Positions 44,165-52,888 of a stretch of 60,104 nt of DNA are shown in pieces; within the stretch, counting starts at the first letter, position 1, and the number at the start of each line of letters is the position of its first letter. The notes beneath the pieces were generated by a model. It saw nothing but the letters and a program-made list of their open reading frames with translations. It ran no database searches and was not told where the DNA came from. A program made the position numbers and the translations under genes. The DNA comes from Leptolyngbya sp. FACHB-60. GTDB taxonomy: Bacteria; Cyanobacteriota; Cyanobacteriia; Phormidesmidales; Phormidesmidaceae. Location of the stretch: assembly GCF_014695775.1 (NCBI RefSeq), contig NZ_JACJOX010000061.1, positions 1-60,104 on the forward strand, in the 5' to 3' direction.

Positions 44165-44203
44165 CCGCCCACACTCTCTCTATTAACAGCAAGGAGAGTA
44201 AGT

Positions 44204-44257
44204 CGTTAGGTTTTGGCGATCTGCCGCCAGCCGTTCAGCAGCAGCCAGAACCTAACG
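44204..44257. repeat. 13/14-bp inverted repeat after the DUF4331 gene
   Basis: CGTTAGGTTTTGGC (44204-44217) and GCCAGAACCTAACG (44244-44257) with one mismatch. No T-run, so not a classical terminator; possible processing or regulatory hairpin between the DUF4331 and TPR genes. Confidence 0.5.
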
Positions 44258-44388
44258 CTTAGCAGCGGCAGTTTCCTTTGATTCTTCCGTTTGAGGCTGG
44301 GTTAGGAGCAATTAGTTCATGGCTCCGTTACTTGGTGCTGGTCCCCTGGGCGGGTGGAGACGTTTGGTAAGTGTAGGACGCGATCGCA

Positions 44389-45726
44389 ATGGTACCCATC
44401 AAATCAATAGCATCGGCTTCGGGGCGAGCATCTATGTCTAGGGGCCTAGGTTTGGGTCTGCTCGCGCTTGGGGCAGTCGCTCTGACGCAGGTTCCAAACT
44501 GGCAATGGCCGACGTTTTGGCCTCAGACTGCCTACGAATATTCGTTTCCTGACTTTCTAGATCGCCAGGGTCAGCAAACCCTAGAGCAGTCGATTTCGTT
44601 CTACCAAGGGCAGGTGCAAAAGAACCCAACCGATGGGCTCGATCAGGCGACGTTGGCCAATCTCTACATTCAAATGGCCCGCGCCACGCGTAACGATAGC
44701 TGGTACTTACTGGCAGAAAAATCGGCGCAACAATCGCTGGCAAATTTGCCCTTCGATAATCAAGGCGCAATCTTGGCCCTGGCTAAGATCGCTGAGGCAC
44801 AGCATGACTTTAAGACCGCCGTTAGTCTAGCGGAAAGCGTAGGCACCCCCGAAGCTTTAGGTTTAGTGATTACTTCTAAGCTGGCGATGGGCCAGGTGTC
44901 AGAAGCACAGCCTTTAACTAACGCGTTAGCGGAGCAGTATCCGTCACTGGGGAGCCTGACGCTCAAGGCCCTGGCCCACAAAGCCCAAGGGCAAGATGAC
45001 CAAGCCCTGTCGGCTTTTCAGCGGGCGATCGCAGCAGAAGAACCCGACAACCCCGCCGGTTCGGCCCAGACCCGCGTGTTTTTGGGCCGGTTTTACGCTC
45101 AGCGGGGCGACTACAAAACGGCTCAAGCCCTTTACGATGAGGCGCTAAAGATCGTCCCTAACCATCCGCTAGCGCATCTTCAGCTGGCGGAGTTGGCAAC
45201 GGTTCAAGGACAATATCGCAGGGCCAAACACCACTACCACGAGGTCGGCGGGCCAACCGCGCTCCACGGCCTGGCTCGAATCGAAGCCCTGCGCGGGCGA
45301 ACGGCAACCGAGGACTGGAATGTGGCCGAAACCGAGCTGCGACGCAACGTCGAGGGCAACGCTCTGGGGCATCGGCGCGATTTGGCCCATCTACTGCTAG
45401 AACGGGGTGACCCTGCCGATGTGGCAGAGGCGGTAGCGCTGATGGAAACCGAAACTGCCAACCGCCGAGATGCTGAAACCCTCGATATATTGGCCTGGGC
45501 GCTGGGGGCGGCGGACCGACTGCCCGAGGCCCAACAGGTGATCCAAGAGGCGTTAGACCAAGGGGTGCGCAGTGCGGCGATCGCCTACCGAGCAGGAGAG
45601 ATTGAGTCAGCTCTCAATCATCCCGCCCAGGCGGCAGAATTTTTTCGCCAGGCGACAGCGATAGATCCCACGTTTACCCCCCAGACTCGGCAACGGTTAG
45701 GCCTGACCAAACAGGAGGAACTTTGA
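44389..45726 (+). CDS. TPR-repeat protein, membrane-anchored
   Basis: 445 residues from ATG 44389 (an internal ATG at 44434 is also plausible). One N-terminal hydrophobic segment (about 18-36) is followed by TPR-like helical repeats: QATLANLYIQMARATRNDSW, LALAKIAEAQHDFKTAVSLA, LKALAHKAQGQDDQALSAF and FLGRFYAQRGDYKTAQALYD. It probably scaffolds or matures a complex. Stop overlaps the ATG of the next gene (TGATG), so they are translationally coupled. Confidence 0.88.
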   Translation: MVPIKSIASASGRASMSRGLGLGLLALGAVALTQVPNWQWPTFWPQTAYEYSFPDFLDRQGQQTLEQSISFYQGQVQKNPTDGLDQATLANLYIQMARATRNDSWYLLAEKSAQQSLANLPFDNQGAILALAKIAEAQHDFKTAVSLAESVGTPEALGLVITSKLAMGQVSEAQPLTNALAEQYPSLGSLTLKALAHKAQGQDDQALSAFQRAIAAEEPDNPAGSAQTRVFLGRFYAQRGDYKTAQALYDEALKIVPNHPLAHLQLAELATVQGQYRRAKHHYHEVGGPTALHGLARIEALRGRTATEDWNVAETELRRNVEGNALGHRRDLAHLLLERGDPADVAEAVALMETETANRRDAETLDILAWALGAADRLPEAQQVIQEALDQGVRSAAIAYRAGEIESALNHPAQAAEFFRQATAIDPTFTPQTRQRLGLTKQEEL

Positions 45727-47237
45727 TGATTACCCAGCAGTTGCACCAGAATTTGCGCCGACTTCGTTTTCGCTCGTACGGTGTTTTGGGGCTGCTGGTC
45801 GCCCTTAGCTGCATCGTGGTTGGGCTGGCGATCGCCCCACCCGCCGCCGCCCACTGGGGCGATTTGGCCGCTGCTGAAATTGCCCTGGAGGGGACTGAGA
45901 CCCGCATCGCCCTGACCTACCCAACCGGGTTGACCGCCTTTGCCGATGACGACGGCAGCGGACAACTCTCTACCGCCGAACTGATTCGCCATCGAGAGGC
46001 GCTAACGCGAGAGCTTGAGTCTGCGATCGCCCTTAGAGACAGCCGCAACCAATCGCCCCAGCTAACCCTCCAGCCCGCCGTAGACATCGCCTCTGCCAAT
46101 GCCAGAACTGCCCCCGGCAGCCACACCACGCTGCAACTCCTATACTCCTGGACCGAGCCACCGTCGGGGTTGGCGATCACCTACACCCTTTTTCCGGTTG
46201 ATGCGCCCGAGGCAAGTTGCTTGGCCACTATTGCTCAAAACGGGCAGGTCACCAACTACGTCTTCACCCCTGAAGACTCCTCCTTCACTGTGAAGTCAGC
46301 TAGCTCAGCTGCGTTAGGCAGCAAGGCCTGGTTTGTCACGCTGCTTGGGGCATTTTTGTGGGGTGCGGTACACTCGCTGTCGCCGGGGCACGGCAAAACC
46401 TTGGTAGGGGCCTACCTGGTAGGCGAACGCGCCACCCCCCGCCACGCCCTGTTTTTGGCGCTGATGACCACCGTCACCCATACCCTCGGTGTCTTTGCCC
46501 TCGGCCTCATCACCCTAGCGGCAGCCCGCTATGTGCTGCCCGAGCAAATTTATCCCTGGCTGAGCCTGATCTCCGGGGTCATGATTGTCTGCATTGGTGC
46601 CAACCTAATTGTCCAGCGGCGGCAGCGCGCTGGCCATCAACCCAGCGCCCACGCTCACTCCCCCGGTGAACTGGCTCACACCCATGCTCCTAGCACCCAT
46701 GCTCACTCCCCCAGTGAACTGGTTCATGCCCATGCCTACACAAATTCCCCCGCCCACGATCACCATTCCCATGACAGCCCTCACCATGCCCATGGGCATC
46801 ACTCTCATGCCCGCGATCACCATGATCACGACTCCGTTCATCCCCCCCATGCCCAAGCTCACGGGCACCACCACGGCAGACATTCCCACAGCCATTTGCC
46901 CGTGACGCCCGACGGCACTGCAATGTCCTGGCGCAGTCTGCTGCTGCTGGGATTGTCGGCGGGGCTGGTGCCCTGTCCGGCGGCCCTGGTGCTGCTGTTG
47001 GGGGCGATCGCCTTTGGCAATCCGATCTCGGGGTTGCTGCTGGTGGTGGCCTTTAGTCTGGGGCTGGCCAGCGTTTTAGCGGGTTTGGGCCTGCTGCTGG
47101 TTTCGGCTAAACGGATGTTTAGGCAAGTTCCCGCGCCCCGCCTTCAAGCGTTGCAGTGGCTGCCGCTTGCGAGCGCGGTGGGCATCACCATCATCGGCCT
47201 CGGCATTTCGACCCGATCGATCATGCAGCTGCTCTAG
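45726..47237 (+). CDS. NicO-family nickel/cobalt transporter with His-rich loop and EF-hand-like N-domain
   Basis: 503 residues from ATG 45726. An N-terminal hydrophobic signal (20-40) precedes a periplasmic domain containing DDDGSGQLSTAE (about 74-86), an EF-hand-like loop. Then comes the NicO/RcnA-type membrane domain: GAVHSLSPGHGKTLVGAYL and HALFLALMTTVTHTLGVF give the HX4-5-GH metal signature. A loop of about 90 residues (303-390) is packed with His, and includes an imperfect duplication (AHAHSPGELAHTH / THAHSPSELVHAH). The C-terminal set of helices contains VPCPAALVLLLGAI. Likely Ni or Co flux; direction unknown. Overlaps the TPR gene by one base. Confidence 0.88.
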   Translation: MITQQLHQNLRRLRFRSYGVLGLLVALSCIVVGLAIAPPAAAHWGDLAAAEIALEGTETRIALTYPTGLTAFADDDGSGQLSTAELIRHREALTRELESAIALRDSRNQSPQLTLQPAVDIASANARTAPGSHTTLQLLYSWTEPPSGLAITYTLFPVDAPEASCLATIAQNGQVTNYVFTPEDSSFTVKSASSAALGSKAWFVTLLGAFLWGAVHSLSPGHGKTLVGAYLVGERATPRHALFLALMTTVTHTLGVFALGLITLAAARYVLPEQIYPWLSLISGVMIVCIGANLIVQRRQRAGHQPSAHAHSPGELAHTHAPSTHAHSPSELVHAHAYTNSPAHDHHSHDSPHHAHGHHSHARDHHDHDSVHPPHAQAHGHHHGRHSHSHLPVTPDGTAMSWRSLLLLGLSAGLVPCPAALVLLLGAIAFGNPISGLLLVVAFSLGLASVLAGLGLLLVSAKRMFRQVPAPRLQALQWLPLASAVGITIIGLGISTRSIMQLL

Positions 47238-47303
47238 CGCTTAACGCCAGGTTCACCGCCCGCGTCTTTGCTCACCGACCAACTTGCCCCTTTGACTAAT
47301 TGG

Positions 47304-47597
47304 ATGCACACCATGCCAACCCTGCTGCGATGGACGATGACCCTGCCCCTGGCGATCGCCGTCGTCTCGCCCGCCCTAGCTAATCCGGCTTCCCCCCCGC
47401 GCCAGGCTGAATCCGTCGTTTCGCTCTTTTGCTACATGGTCACTACCGATGGCCAAGTGCGCGACCTGTCGTCACTGTGCGGTAGCTCGTCGGATGCTGC
47501 CCCTCAACAAGTGGTTCAAAATACCGAGCCCTGCTATTTCCTCGATAGCGACGGCAAGCCCTGTACTGCAACGGGTAGGCCCCCCTTTAGTAACTAG
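47304..47597 (+). CDS. Small secreted Cys-containing protein
   Basis: 97 residues from ATG 47304 (ATG 47313 or TTG 47268 possible). Signal peptide (about 4-27, TLPLAIAVVSPALA) precedes a mature part with four Cys: SLFCYMVTT, SSLCGSSS, EPCYFLD and GKPCTATG. Last gene of the 41-47.6 kb set. Family not recognised. Confidence 0.6.
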   Translation: MHTMPTLLRWTMTLPLAIAVVSPALANPASPPRQAESVVSLFCYMVTTDGQVRDLSSLCGSSSDAAPQQVVQNTEPCYFLDSDGKPCTATGRPPFSN

Positions 47598-48123
47598 GTT
47601 TAGAGCGTTCCAACTAAATACTTATCCGGGATTTCACCATAGCTCTGACCCCAACGGGACGAGTTCGCGTCCTTGGAAGGGATGTCTTTCTAGTTGGGAT
47701 AGTTTTAGAGGGTGTTTGAAAAGCCCTCTGGAGTAACTTAAACTACCTTAACTACTGAGGGACGACTACGAAGGAATGAGGGTTTCAAGGAACGAGGTGA
47801 TCCGTACAGGTGACTTTTGATCCTCAATCCGACCCTTTTAAAACATCCTCTTAGGGGGCAGCTGGGCTGACTTCACAGGCGTTTCAATTGCGGGGCTGGC
47901 CCATGGCCTAGGAGTCGTCTTTAATCCAGAGCTGGATTAGAAAAATATGTGGCAATTAGGTCATCTAAAGCAAAGGAATGTGAACAGAGGGTAGAACGAC
48001 TATCCTCAAGCTCAACTACCGCAACACTGCCCAGGTGCTTATGCTGATGAGTTTGCTAAAGAGGTCATGCAGCCCTCTGATAGCGCAGATGAGGAAATGC
48101 CGCCGCTAGTGCAGCCCTCGAGT
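47598..48123. other. 526-bp region, mostly a MITE-like repeat
   Basis: Apart from the repeat at 47708-47850 no gene is seen. It is the boundary between the metal-type cluster and the rhodopsin region. Confidence 0.5.
47708..47850. mobile_element. Small MITE-like element with IS5-type terminal repeats
   Basis: 143 bp. The ends GAGGGTGTTTGAAAAG (47708-47723) and CTTTTAAAACATCCTC (47835-47850) match at 14 of 16 positions as inverted repeats. Both sides are flanked by TTA, a 3-bp target duplication of the TNA type used by IS5-family (IS1031-like) elements. It contains no open frame, so it would be mobilised by a related transposase elsewhere. Confidence 0.7.
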
Positions 48124-48654
48124 TCAAGAGGCATCATAGACACGCCATGTCCGCATCCCCCGGTGCTTAAGGACAGATTCAGCAATCAGGATCTCATTCT
48201 CTACTACCTCCATGATGATCAAATAATCCCCTCGGTTAAATCTGTCGCTGTACATTTTTGTTTGTTCCGCTGGCACCAGCCATCCTTGAATAGCGCCATA
48301 TAGACCACCAGCAGTTGCAGCAATTCCACTTCCAAGAAAGGTTGTTAAAAGGCTTTCTATCGCTAATATCTGACCAATGCCGGGAATTAGCAGGCTAGCG
48401 AGTCCTACAATCAGGGCAAGTGAACCTACTCCTATACTTCCCGCGATCGCGCCTGTTTTTGCACCTTGCACTCTTGTAATCGAAGGCTGCCCTAGACTTT
48501 GACTATCTAAACTATTGTTATCACCAGATGACTTGTTGATCACTGAGAGCTTGTGCATGGGAAAACCCTTGTTTTTTAGCTCAGCTATTGCCTGTTCTGC
48601 GTCTCGGCGGTTGGAGAATATGCCGATCGCACGTTTGAGATTATGAGAAGCCAT
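48124..48654 (-). CDS. General stress protein 17M-like membrane protein
   Basis: 176 residues from ATG 48654; an upstream ATG at 48729 gives 25 extra residues without family features. N-terminal stress-type domain (about 1-55: NLKRAIGIFSNRRDAEQAIA, then ELKNKGFPMHKLSV), then a glycine-rich double membrane segment (TGAIAGSIGVGSLALIVGLA and IPGIGQILAIE), then the second half of the domain (IQGWLVPAEQTKMYSDRFNRG). Resembles GsiB/17M-type stress proteins. Lies right after the P-type ATPase, same strand, so in its operon. Confidence 0.8.
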   Translation of the reverse strand: MASHNLKRAIGIFSNRRDAEQAIAELKNKGFPMHKLSVINKSSGDNNSLDSQSLGQPSITRVQGAKTGAIAGSIGVGSLALIVGLASLLIPGIGQILAIESLLTTFLGSGIAATAGGLYGAIQGWLVPAEQTKMYSDRFNRGDYLIIMEVVENEILIAESVLKHRGMRTWRVYDAS

Positions 48655-48729
48655 AAGACAAAAATGGATATCAACACTACAAAATTTGTGGGACAAGCAC
48701 GATCCGAGGAGCGGCTTTATTGAAGTCAT

Positions 48730-51444
48730 TTATGTCAGCGGAGCAAAACGCTTCAGCAACGCCGCTAAAGCAATCATGGGTAACCCAATGCCAAGGCAGA
48801 TCAAGCCTTGAGTCAGAGTTAATGCTTCAGTCGCGAAGAGCCTATTCATGAGGCTCCATTGGCTAAATAAAAGTTGAAGTATGAAAACCCCTGCAATACC
48901 GAGCGCCACAGCGTAACCGAGTGATTCATCTTTACCACGTAGCCTTGCAACGATCGCGGGAATAAAGCGGCTGATCCCTAACAAGTAGAATGCTTCTGCG
49001 GCAACCAATGCTTGAATCGCCATCGTTCGTGCTAGGTCTTCGTTTCCAGTGGTACGAACAATCCAATTAAACGTTCCGAAGATCACAATCCAGTTAAACA
49101 GCGAAACGGTTAGAATTCGGCTGATTAGCTTGCGTGATAGCAGCGGTTCATTAACAGGACGAGGTGGGTGCTGCATCACATCTGGAGAAGGCGGCTCAAA
49201 TGCCAGCGGTAGGCTCAAGACCACAGAACTGACCATGTTCAACCAGAGAATTTGCACGGGCAGAATTGGCAGTGGCGTTGCTAGCATCACGGCGATCAAA
49301 ATGGTCATCGATTCGCCACCGTTTACGGGCAAGATAAAGGCGATCGCCCGCAACAGATTTTTATAAACAGTGCGTCCTTCTTCAACAGCGGCTTCAATCG
49401 AAGCGAAGTTATCGTTCGTCAGAATCATATCTGCTGCTTCTTTCGTGACTTCGGTGCCCGTGATGCCCATTGCCACGCCAATGTCAGCTTGCTTCAATGC
49501 AGGCGCATCATTGACTCCATCTCCGGTCATTGCCACAATCTCACCTTTGGATTGAAGTGCTTCTACAATCCGCAGTTTTTGCTCAGGTGCAACTCGTGCA
49601 AACACATTGCTCTGCTCAACAGCGTTGGCTAATCCTTGCTCATCTAGTTGGGCAAGTTCCTGACCTGTGACAACAGGTGCATTTTTTGTCTGATTTAGGC
49701 CCATTTGTTGAGCGATCGCCGCTGCTGTTTTGGCATGGTCGCCTGTGATCATCTTGACCTGAATCCCCGCAGACTTACAAGATTCGATGGCGTGAATTGC
49801 TTCGGGACGAGGCGGATCGATCATGCCTTGCAATCCCAGAAATACCAAACCCTGCTCCAGGTCAGAATGATCAATCGAGCTTTGGGAATCAGGAACAGCT
49901 TTCCGGGCAAGTGCCAGAACCCGCAGCCCTTTTTTTGCCATGCTCTCTACAGTTTGCTCAAGCTGTGTCGGGTTAAGGGCGATCGCTTCTCCATCTTCAT
50001 CAACCATCTGACGACATCGTTTGAGGATGGCTTCAGCCGAACCTTTAACATAAATCAACCGTTCTGGTTGGTTGCGATGCAGTGTTGCCATATATTGAAA
50101 TTGAGATTCAAACGGCAGGGTGTCAAGTCGAGGAATCGCCTGCTCCAGCTTGTCTGTAACGAGTCCCGCTTTGTGAGCGACAGCAACCAGTGCTCCTTCT
50201 GTGGGGCTACCGACCACCATCCAGTTTCCGTCCTGCATTTCTACATGGGAGTCGTTGCACAACAGTCCAGCTTGCAGGCATTCATATAAAGCTGGTGTCT
50301 TTGCCAGATCAATTGCGTGTCCATTCAGAGAGATCTCACCATCCGGCGCATAGCCTCCGCCACTCACCCGAAAACGCCTGCTACCAGCATCAATTTCTTG
50401 AACCGTCATTTGGTTCTCGGTCAGAGTTCCGGTTTTGTCAGAACAAATCACGGTGGTACTGCCCAGAGTCTCGATCGCCGGCAGTTTGCGAATGATGGCG
50501 TGGTGTTTTGCCATCCGAGATACGCCGATCGCCAATGTCACGGTGAGAATGGCAGGCAATCCTTCAGGAATCGCACTGACCGCCAGCGCAACCGCCGCCT
50601 TAAACACTTCAATCCAGGAAAACCCTTGAGCAATGCCAACAGCAAAGGTGAAGGTAGCGAGTCCCAAAATGACGTAGAGCAAGGTTTTGCTGAATTTATC
50701 AATCTTGCGAGTCAGGGGAGTGTCTATGGTTGTACTTTGCTGCATCAGTTGGGAGAGGTGCCCGGTTTCGGTCATCTCACCAATGCCCACAACAACTCCA
50801 CGCGCTTGCCCAAAAGTGATGAGGCTGCCGGTGTACACCATGTTGGTGCGCTCTGCGAGCGGAGCGTCTGCTTCGAGGGGATCGAGGTTTTTTTCGACTG
50901 GAACCGATTCTCCTGTAAGGGCTGATTCGTCTACCTGTAAGTCACGAAGTTCGATCAGCCGCAGATCCGCAGGTACTTTATCGCCGGAAGATAGCAAGAC
51001 GAGATCGCCAGGAACCAGTTCGCGGGATGAAACAACTTGCTTCTGACCGTTGCGGTGAATGGTTGCATCGGTTGTAACCGCTTCTGATAAGGCGGCGATC
51101 GCATCCTCTGCCTTAGACTCTTGTACAAAGCCAATGATGGCATTGAGCAGCGTCACCCCAAAAATCACGCCCGAATCAATCCACTCTCTCAGAAACGCTG
51201 TCACCAACCCCGCAACTAGCAAGATGTAGAGCAATGGCTGATTGAACTGTTGAAGAAAACGCACCCAAGCGCTCTGTTTCTTCTGAGCTGTCAACTGATT
51301 CGGACCAAAGCGATCGTGTCGCTCTGCTGCTTCTGTAAAAGATAAACCCTGCTCAGGATCAGTTTTGAGCGAACGGACAACCTGCTCTTGGGAAAGGTGA
51401 TGCCATTGCTGTTCTGTAGATTTGACGCTGTCCAGTACTGCCAT
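48730..51444 (-). CDS. Cation-transporting P-type (type II) ATPase
   Basis: 904 residues from ATG 51444 (GGGAGG 7 bases upstream); a TTG at 51534 would add 30. Full P-type core: TGES in LTGESVPVEK (A domain), PEGLP in M4, DKTGT phosphorylation site, KGSAE (N domain) and MTGDGVNDAPALKQADIG (P domain hinge). In M6 the ion-binding stretch reads LWLNMVSSVVLSLPLAFEPP; the Asp that SERCA-type Ca pumps have (NLVTD) is Ser here, so the ion is unlikely to be simple Ca transport and may resemble CtpF- or Na-type pumps. First gene of a two-gene unit with the stress protein; divergent from the rhodopsin. Confidence 0.92.
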   Translation of the reverse strand: MAVLDSVKSTEQQWHHLSQEQVVRSLKTDPEQGLSFTEAAERHDRFGPNQLTAQKKQSAWVRFLQQFNQPLLYILLVAGLVTAFLREWIDSGVIFGVTLLNAIIGFVQESKAEDAIAALSEAVTTDATIHRNGQKQVVSSRELVPGDLVLLSSGDKVPADLRLIELRDLQVDESALTGESVPVEKNLDPLEADAPLAERTNMVYTGSLITFGQARGVVVGIGEMTETGHLSQLMQQSTTIDTPLTRKIDKFSKTLLYVILGLATFTFAVGIAQGFSWIEVFKAAVALAVSAIPEGLPAILTVTLAIGVSRMAKHHAIIRKLPAIETLGSTTVICSDKTGTLTENQMTVQEIDAGSRRFRVSGGGYAPDGEISLNGHAIDLAKTPALYECLQAGLLCNDSHVEMQDGNWMVVGSPTEGALVAVAHKAGLVTDKLEQAIPRLDTLPFESQFQYMATLHRNQPERLIYVKGSAEAILKRCRQMVDEDGEAIALNPTQLEQTVESMAKKGLRVLALARKAVPDSQSSIDHSDLEQGLVFLGLQGMIDPPRPEAIHAIESCKSAGIQVKMITGDHAKTAAAIAQQMGLNQTKNAPVVTGQELAQLDEQGLANAVEQSNVFARVAPEQKLRIVEALQSKGEIVAMTGDGVNDAPALKQADIGVAMGITGTEVTKEAADMILTNDNFASIEAAVEEGRTVYKNLLRAIAFILPVNGGESMTILIAVMLATPLPILPVQILWLNMVSSVVLSLPLAFEPPSPDVMQHPPRPVNEPLLSRKLISRILTVSLFNWIVIFGTFNWIVRTTGNEDLARTMAIQALVAAEAFYLLGISRFIPAIVARLRGKDESLGYAVALGIAGVFILQLLFSQWSLMNRLFATEALTLTQGLICLGIGLPMIALAALLKRFAPLT

Positions 51445-51538
51445 CTCATTGCCTCCCGACCTCATACCATCTGGAGCAGCACGGCTGCTGTAAGCCAGCA
51501 TTGCTTGCTTCTCTACCTCTCTAGCCTCCTTCAAGAAA

Positions 51539-51586
51539 GTGATCCAAAAGTGAGTGCCAAATCTCTACTACTCACTTTTGGATCAC
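51539..51586. promoter_or_regulatory. 17-bp perfect palindrome between P-type ATPase and rhodopsin
   Basis: GTGATCCAAAAGTGAGT and ACTCACTTTTGGATCAC, spaced by 14 bases. It lies 95 bp upstream of the ATPase start and 39 bp before the rhodopsin ATG, overlapping the rhodopsin promoter zone (TAATAT at 51592-51597). Suited to a dimeric regulator or a hairpin controlling both units. Confidence 0.7.
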
Positions 51587-51613
51587 ATTTGTAATATAAG
51601 ACTGAGAAAAGAT

Positions 51614-51619
51614 GGAGGT
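51614..51619 (+). promoter_or_regulatory. Shine-Dalgarno site of the rhodopsin gene
   Basis: GGAGGT, 5 bases before ATG 51625, fixes the start. An unusually strong site for this window. Confidence 0.85.
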
Positions 51620-51624
51620 AGCTT

Positions 51625-52347
51625 ATGGATTTGCAAGCTCTATTTCACTGGGCTTATGTGATTGCGATGGCGATCGGCGCATTATATTTCATTTCACTTG
51701 GCACCAATCCGCGTGGTGTTCCCAAATATGAGTATTTAATTGCCACTTTTATTCCCATCTGGTCGGGTTTGGCTTACATGGCAATGGCACTCGGTCAAGG
51801 GAAGATCGAAATTACAGGCCAAATTACTCACTACGCTCGCTACATCGACTGGATTGTCACCACCCCTTTACTCCTGCTATCACTTTCCTTAACAGCAATG
51901 TATTTCATTGCCAAAGACTGGATATTAATTGCTTCACTCATGGGAACCCAAGTGATCGTCGTGGTATCAGGGCTGATCGCTGACCTGTCCACAACCGATG
52001 AAGCCAGATTTCTTTGGTACACCTGTGGTGTTGTTGCGTTTCTGGTTGTCCTTTGGGGAATTTGGGTGCCTTTGCGGACTAAAACTCGTGGGCAAGGGGT
52101 AGAGTTATCTAGGCTGTATGACACACTTCTGAGCTACTTTACGGTGCTATGGATTAGCTACCCGATCACCTGGTTGATTGGTCCTTCTGGTTTGGGTTGG
52201 GTCAACCAGACGATTGAGACACTATTATTTTGTGTGCTGCCCTTTTTCTCCAAAGTTGGTTTTAGCTATTTAGATTTGAATGGTTTACGTCGCTTAAACC
52301 GGATCAAAAACAGTGTAAATACTGCAAGTCACGACGTAGCCTATTGA
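51625..52347 (+). CDS. Microbial rhodopsin, Anabaena sensory rhodopsin (xenorhodopsin) type
   Basis: 240 residues with seven helices. Residue numbering runs in register with Anabaena sensory rhodopsin (recalled): helix C has ARYIDWIVTTPLLLL with Asp75 as counterion, Thr79 and Ser86 (the DTS pattern, replacing the proton-donor Asp of proton pumps); helix G has PFFSKVGFSYLDL with Lys210 as retinal Schiff base, Pro206 in place of the second counterion Asp212, and Asp217. This is a light sensor rather than a pump by homology. The C-terminus is about 20 residues shorter than Anabaena's, the part that binds its transducer ASRT, and no ASRT gene follows. Needs retinal from beta-carotene. Divergent from the ATPase operon. 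Confidence 0.95.
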   Translation: MDLQALFHWAYVIAMAIGALYFISLGTNPRGVPKYEYLIATFIPIWSGLAYMAMALGQGKIEITGQITHYARYIDWIVTTPLLLLSLSLTAMYFIAKDWILIASLMGTQVIVVVSGLIADLSTTDEARFLWYTCGVVAFLVVLWGIWVPLRTKTRGQGVELSRLYDTLLSYFTVLWISYPITWLIGPSGLGWVNQTIETLLFCVLPFFSKVGFSYLDLNGLRRLNRIKNSVNTASHDVAY

Positions 52348-52357
52348 TACAGTCGTC

Positions 52358-52759
52358 TCATTCAACAATTTCATAGCGAACGAGTTGCCGCACATCTTGA
52401 AGAGATAGCTGAAGTTCTTGCGCGATCGCCGCCTCGATTTGGTTAATGTTGGTCATCGGCAATTCCAGTTCCAACCGCTTCAAGATGGGTTCCGTTGTTT
52501 CTACCTCAACCTGCGTAACCCCCTGCTGTCGATTGACGGTTGCATTGATTAGCAAAACGTTGATGGATACAGTTGCCTTAAGCTGGGTATCTGCCTGAAG
52601 TCTTGTTTCGGTCAGTTGGGGTTGCCGCAGCTCTTGAGCCATCAGAGTATTGGTGCCAAACCAAAAGGCGATCGCCACAAACGGCAGTGGCAACCAGAAT
52701 TCTGCCCCCGATGCTTGGAGCCAATGTTTGATTGCCCGCCACCTACTATTATTTCTCAT
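52358..52759 (-). CDS. Small membrane protein divergent from the RppAB-like system
   Basis: 133 residues. One N-terminal membrane segment (about 23-40, FWLPLPFVAIAFWFGTNTLM) is followed by a beta-rich periplasmic-looking domain (LKATVSINVLLINATVNRQQ, TQVEVETTEPILKRLELELP). Not recognised. It is convergent with the rhodopsin gene (10 bp between stops) and divergent from the two-component genes with a 129-bp spacer, a typical position for a target of that system. Confidence 0.65.
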   Translation of the reverse strand: MRNNSRWRAIKHWLQASGAEFWLPLPFVAIAFWFGTNTLMAQELRQPQLTETRLQADTQLKATVSINVLLINATVNRQQGVTQVEVETTEPILKRLELELPMTNINQIEAAIAQELQLSLQDVRQLVRYEIVE

Positions 52760-52888
52760 CAGCTTATCTGTTCTGCTGTCTGCACTCTAACAATCTAATC
52801 TGCCTCAAAATCTGGCTCAAAGGGGATGTTTACATTGTGCTAAATGCCTATGCTCACTCTTGCAAGCCGCAAGGGGAGCAGCAAAGGA

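Noticed and set aside
48241..48254. TCTGTCGCTGTACA, similar to the right end of a CAST element
   Set aside because: It lies inside the stress protein coding region and lacks flanking TnsB-type units, so it is coincidental.
52358..52759. Possible ASRT transducer gene after the rhodopsin
   Set aside because: The gene is on the other strand, has a membrane anchor, and does not resemble ASRT.
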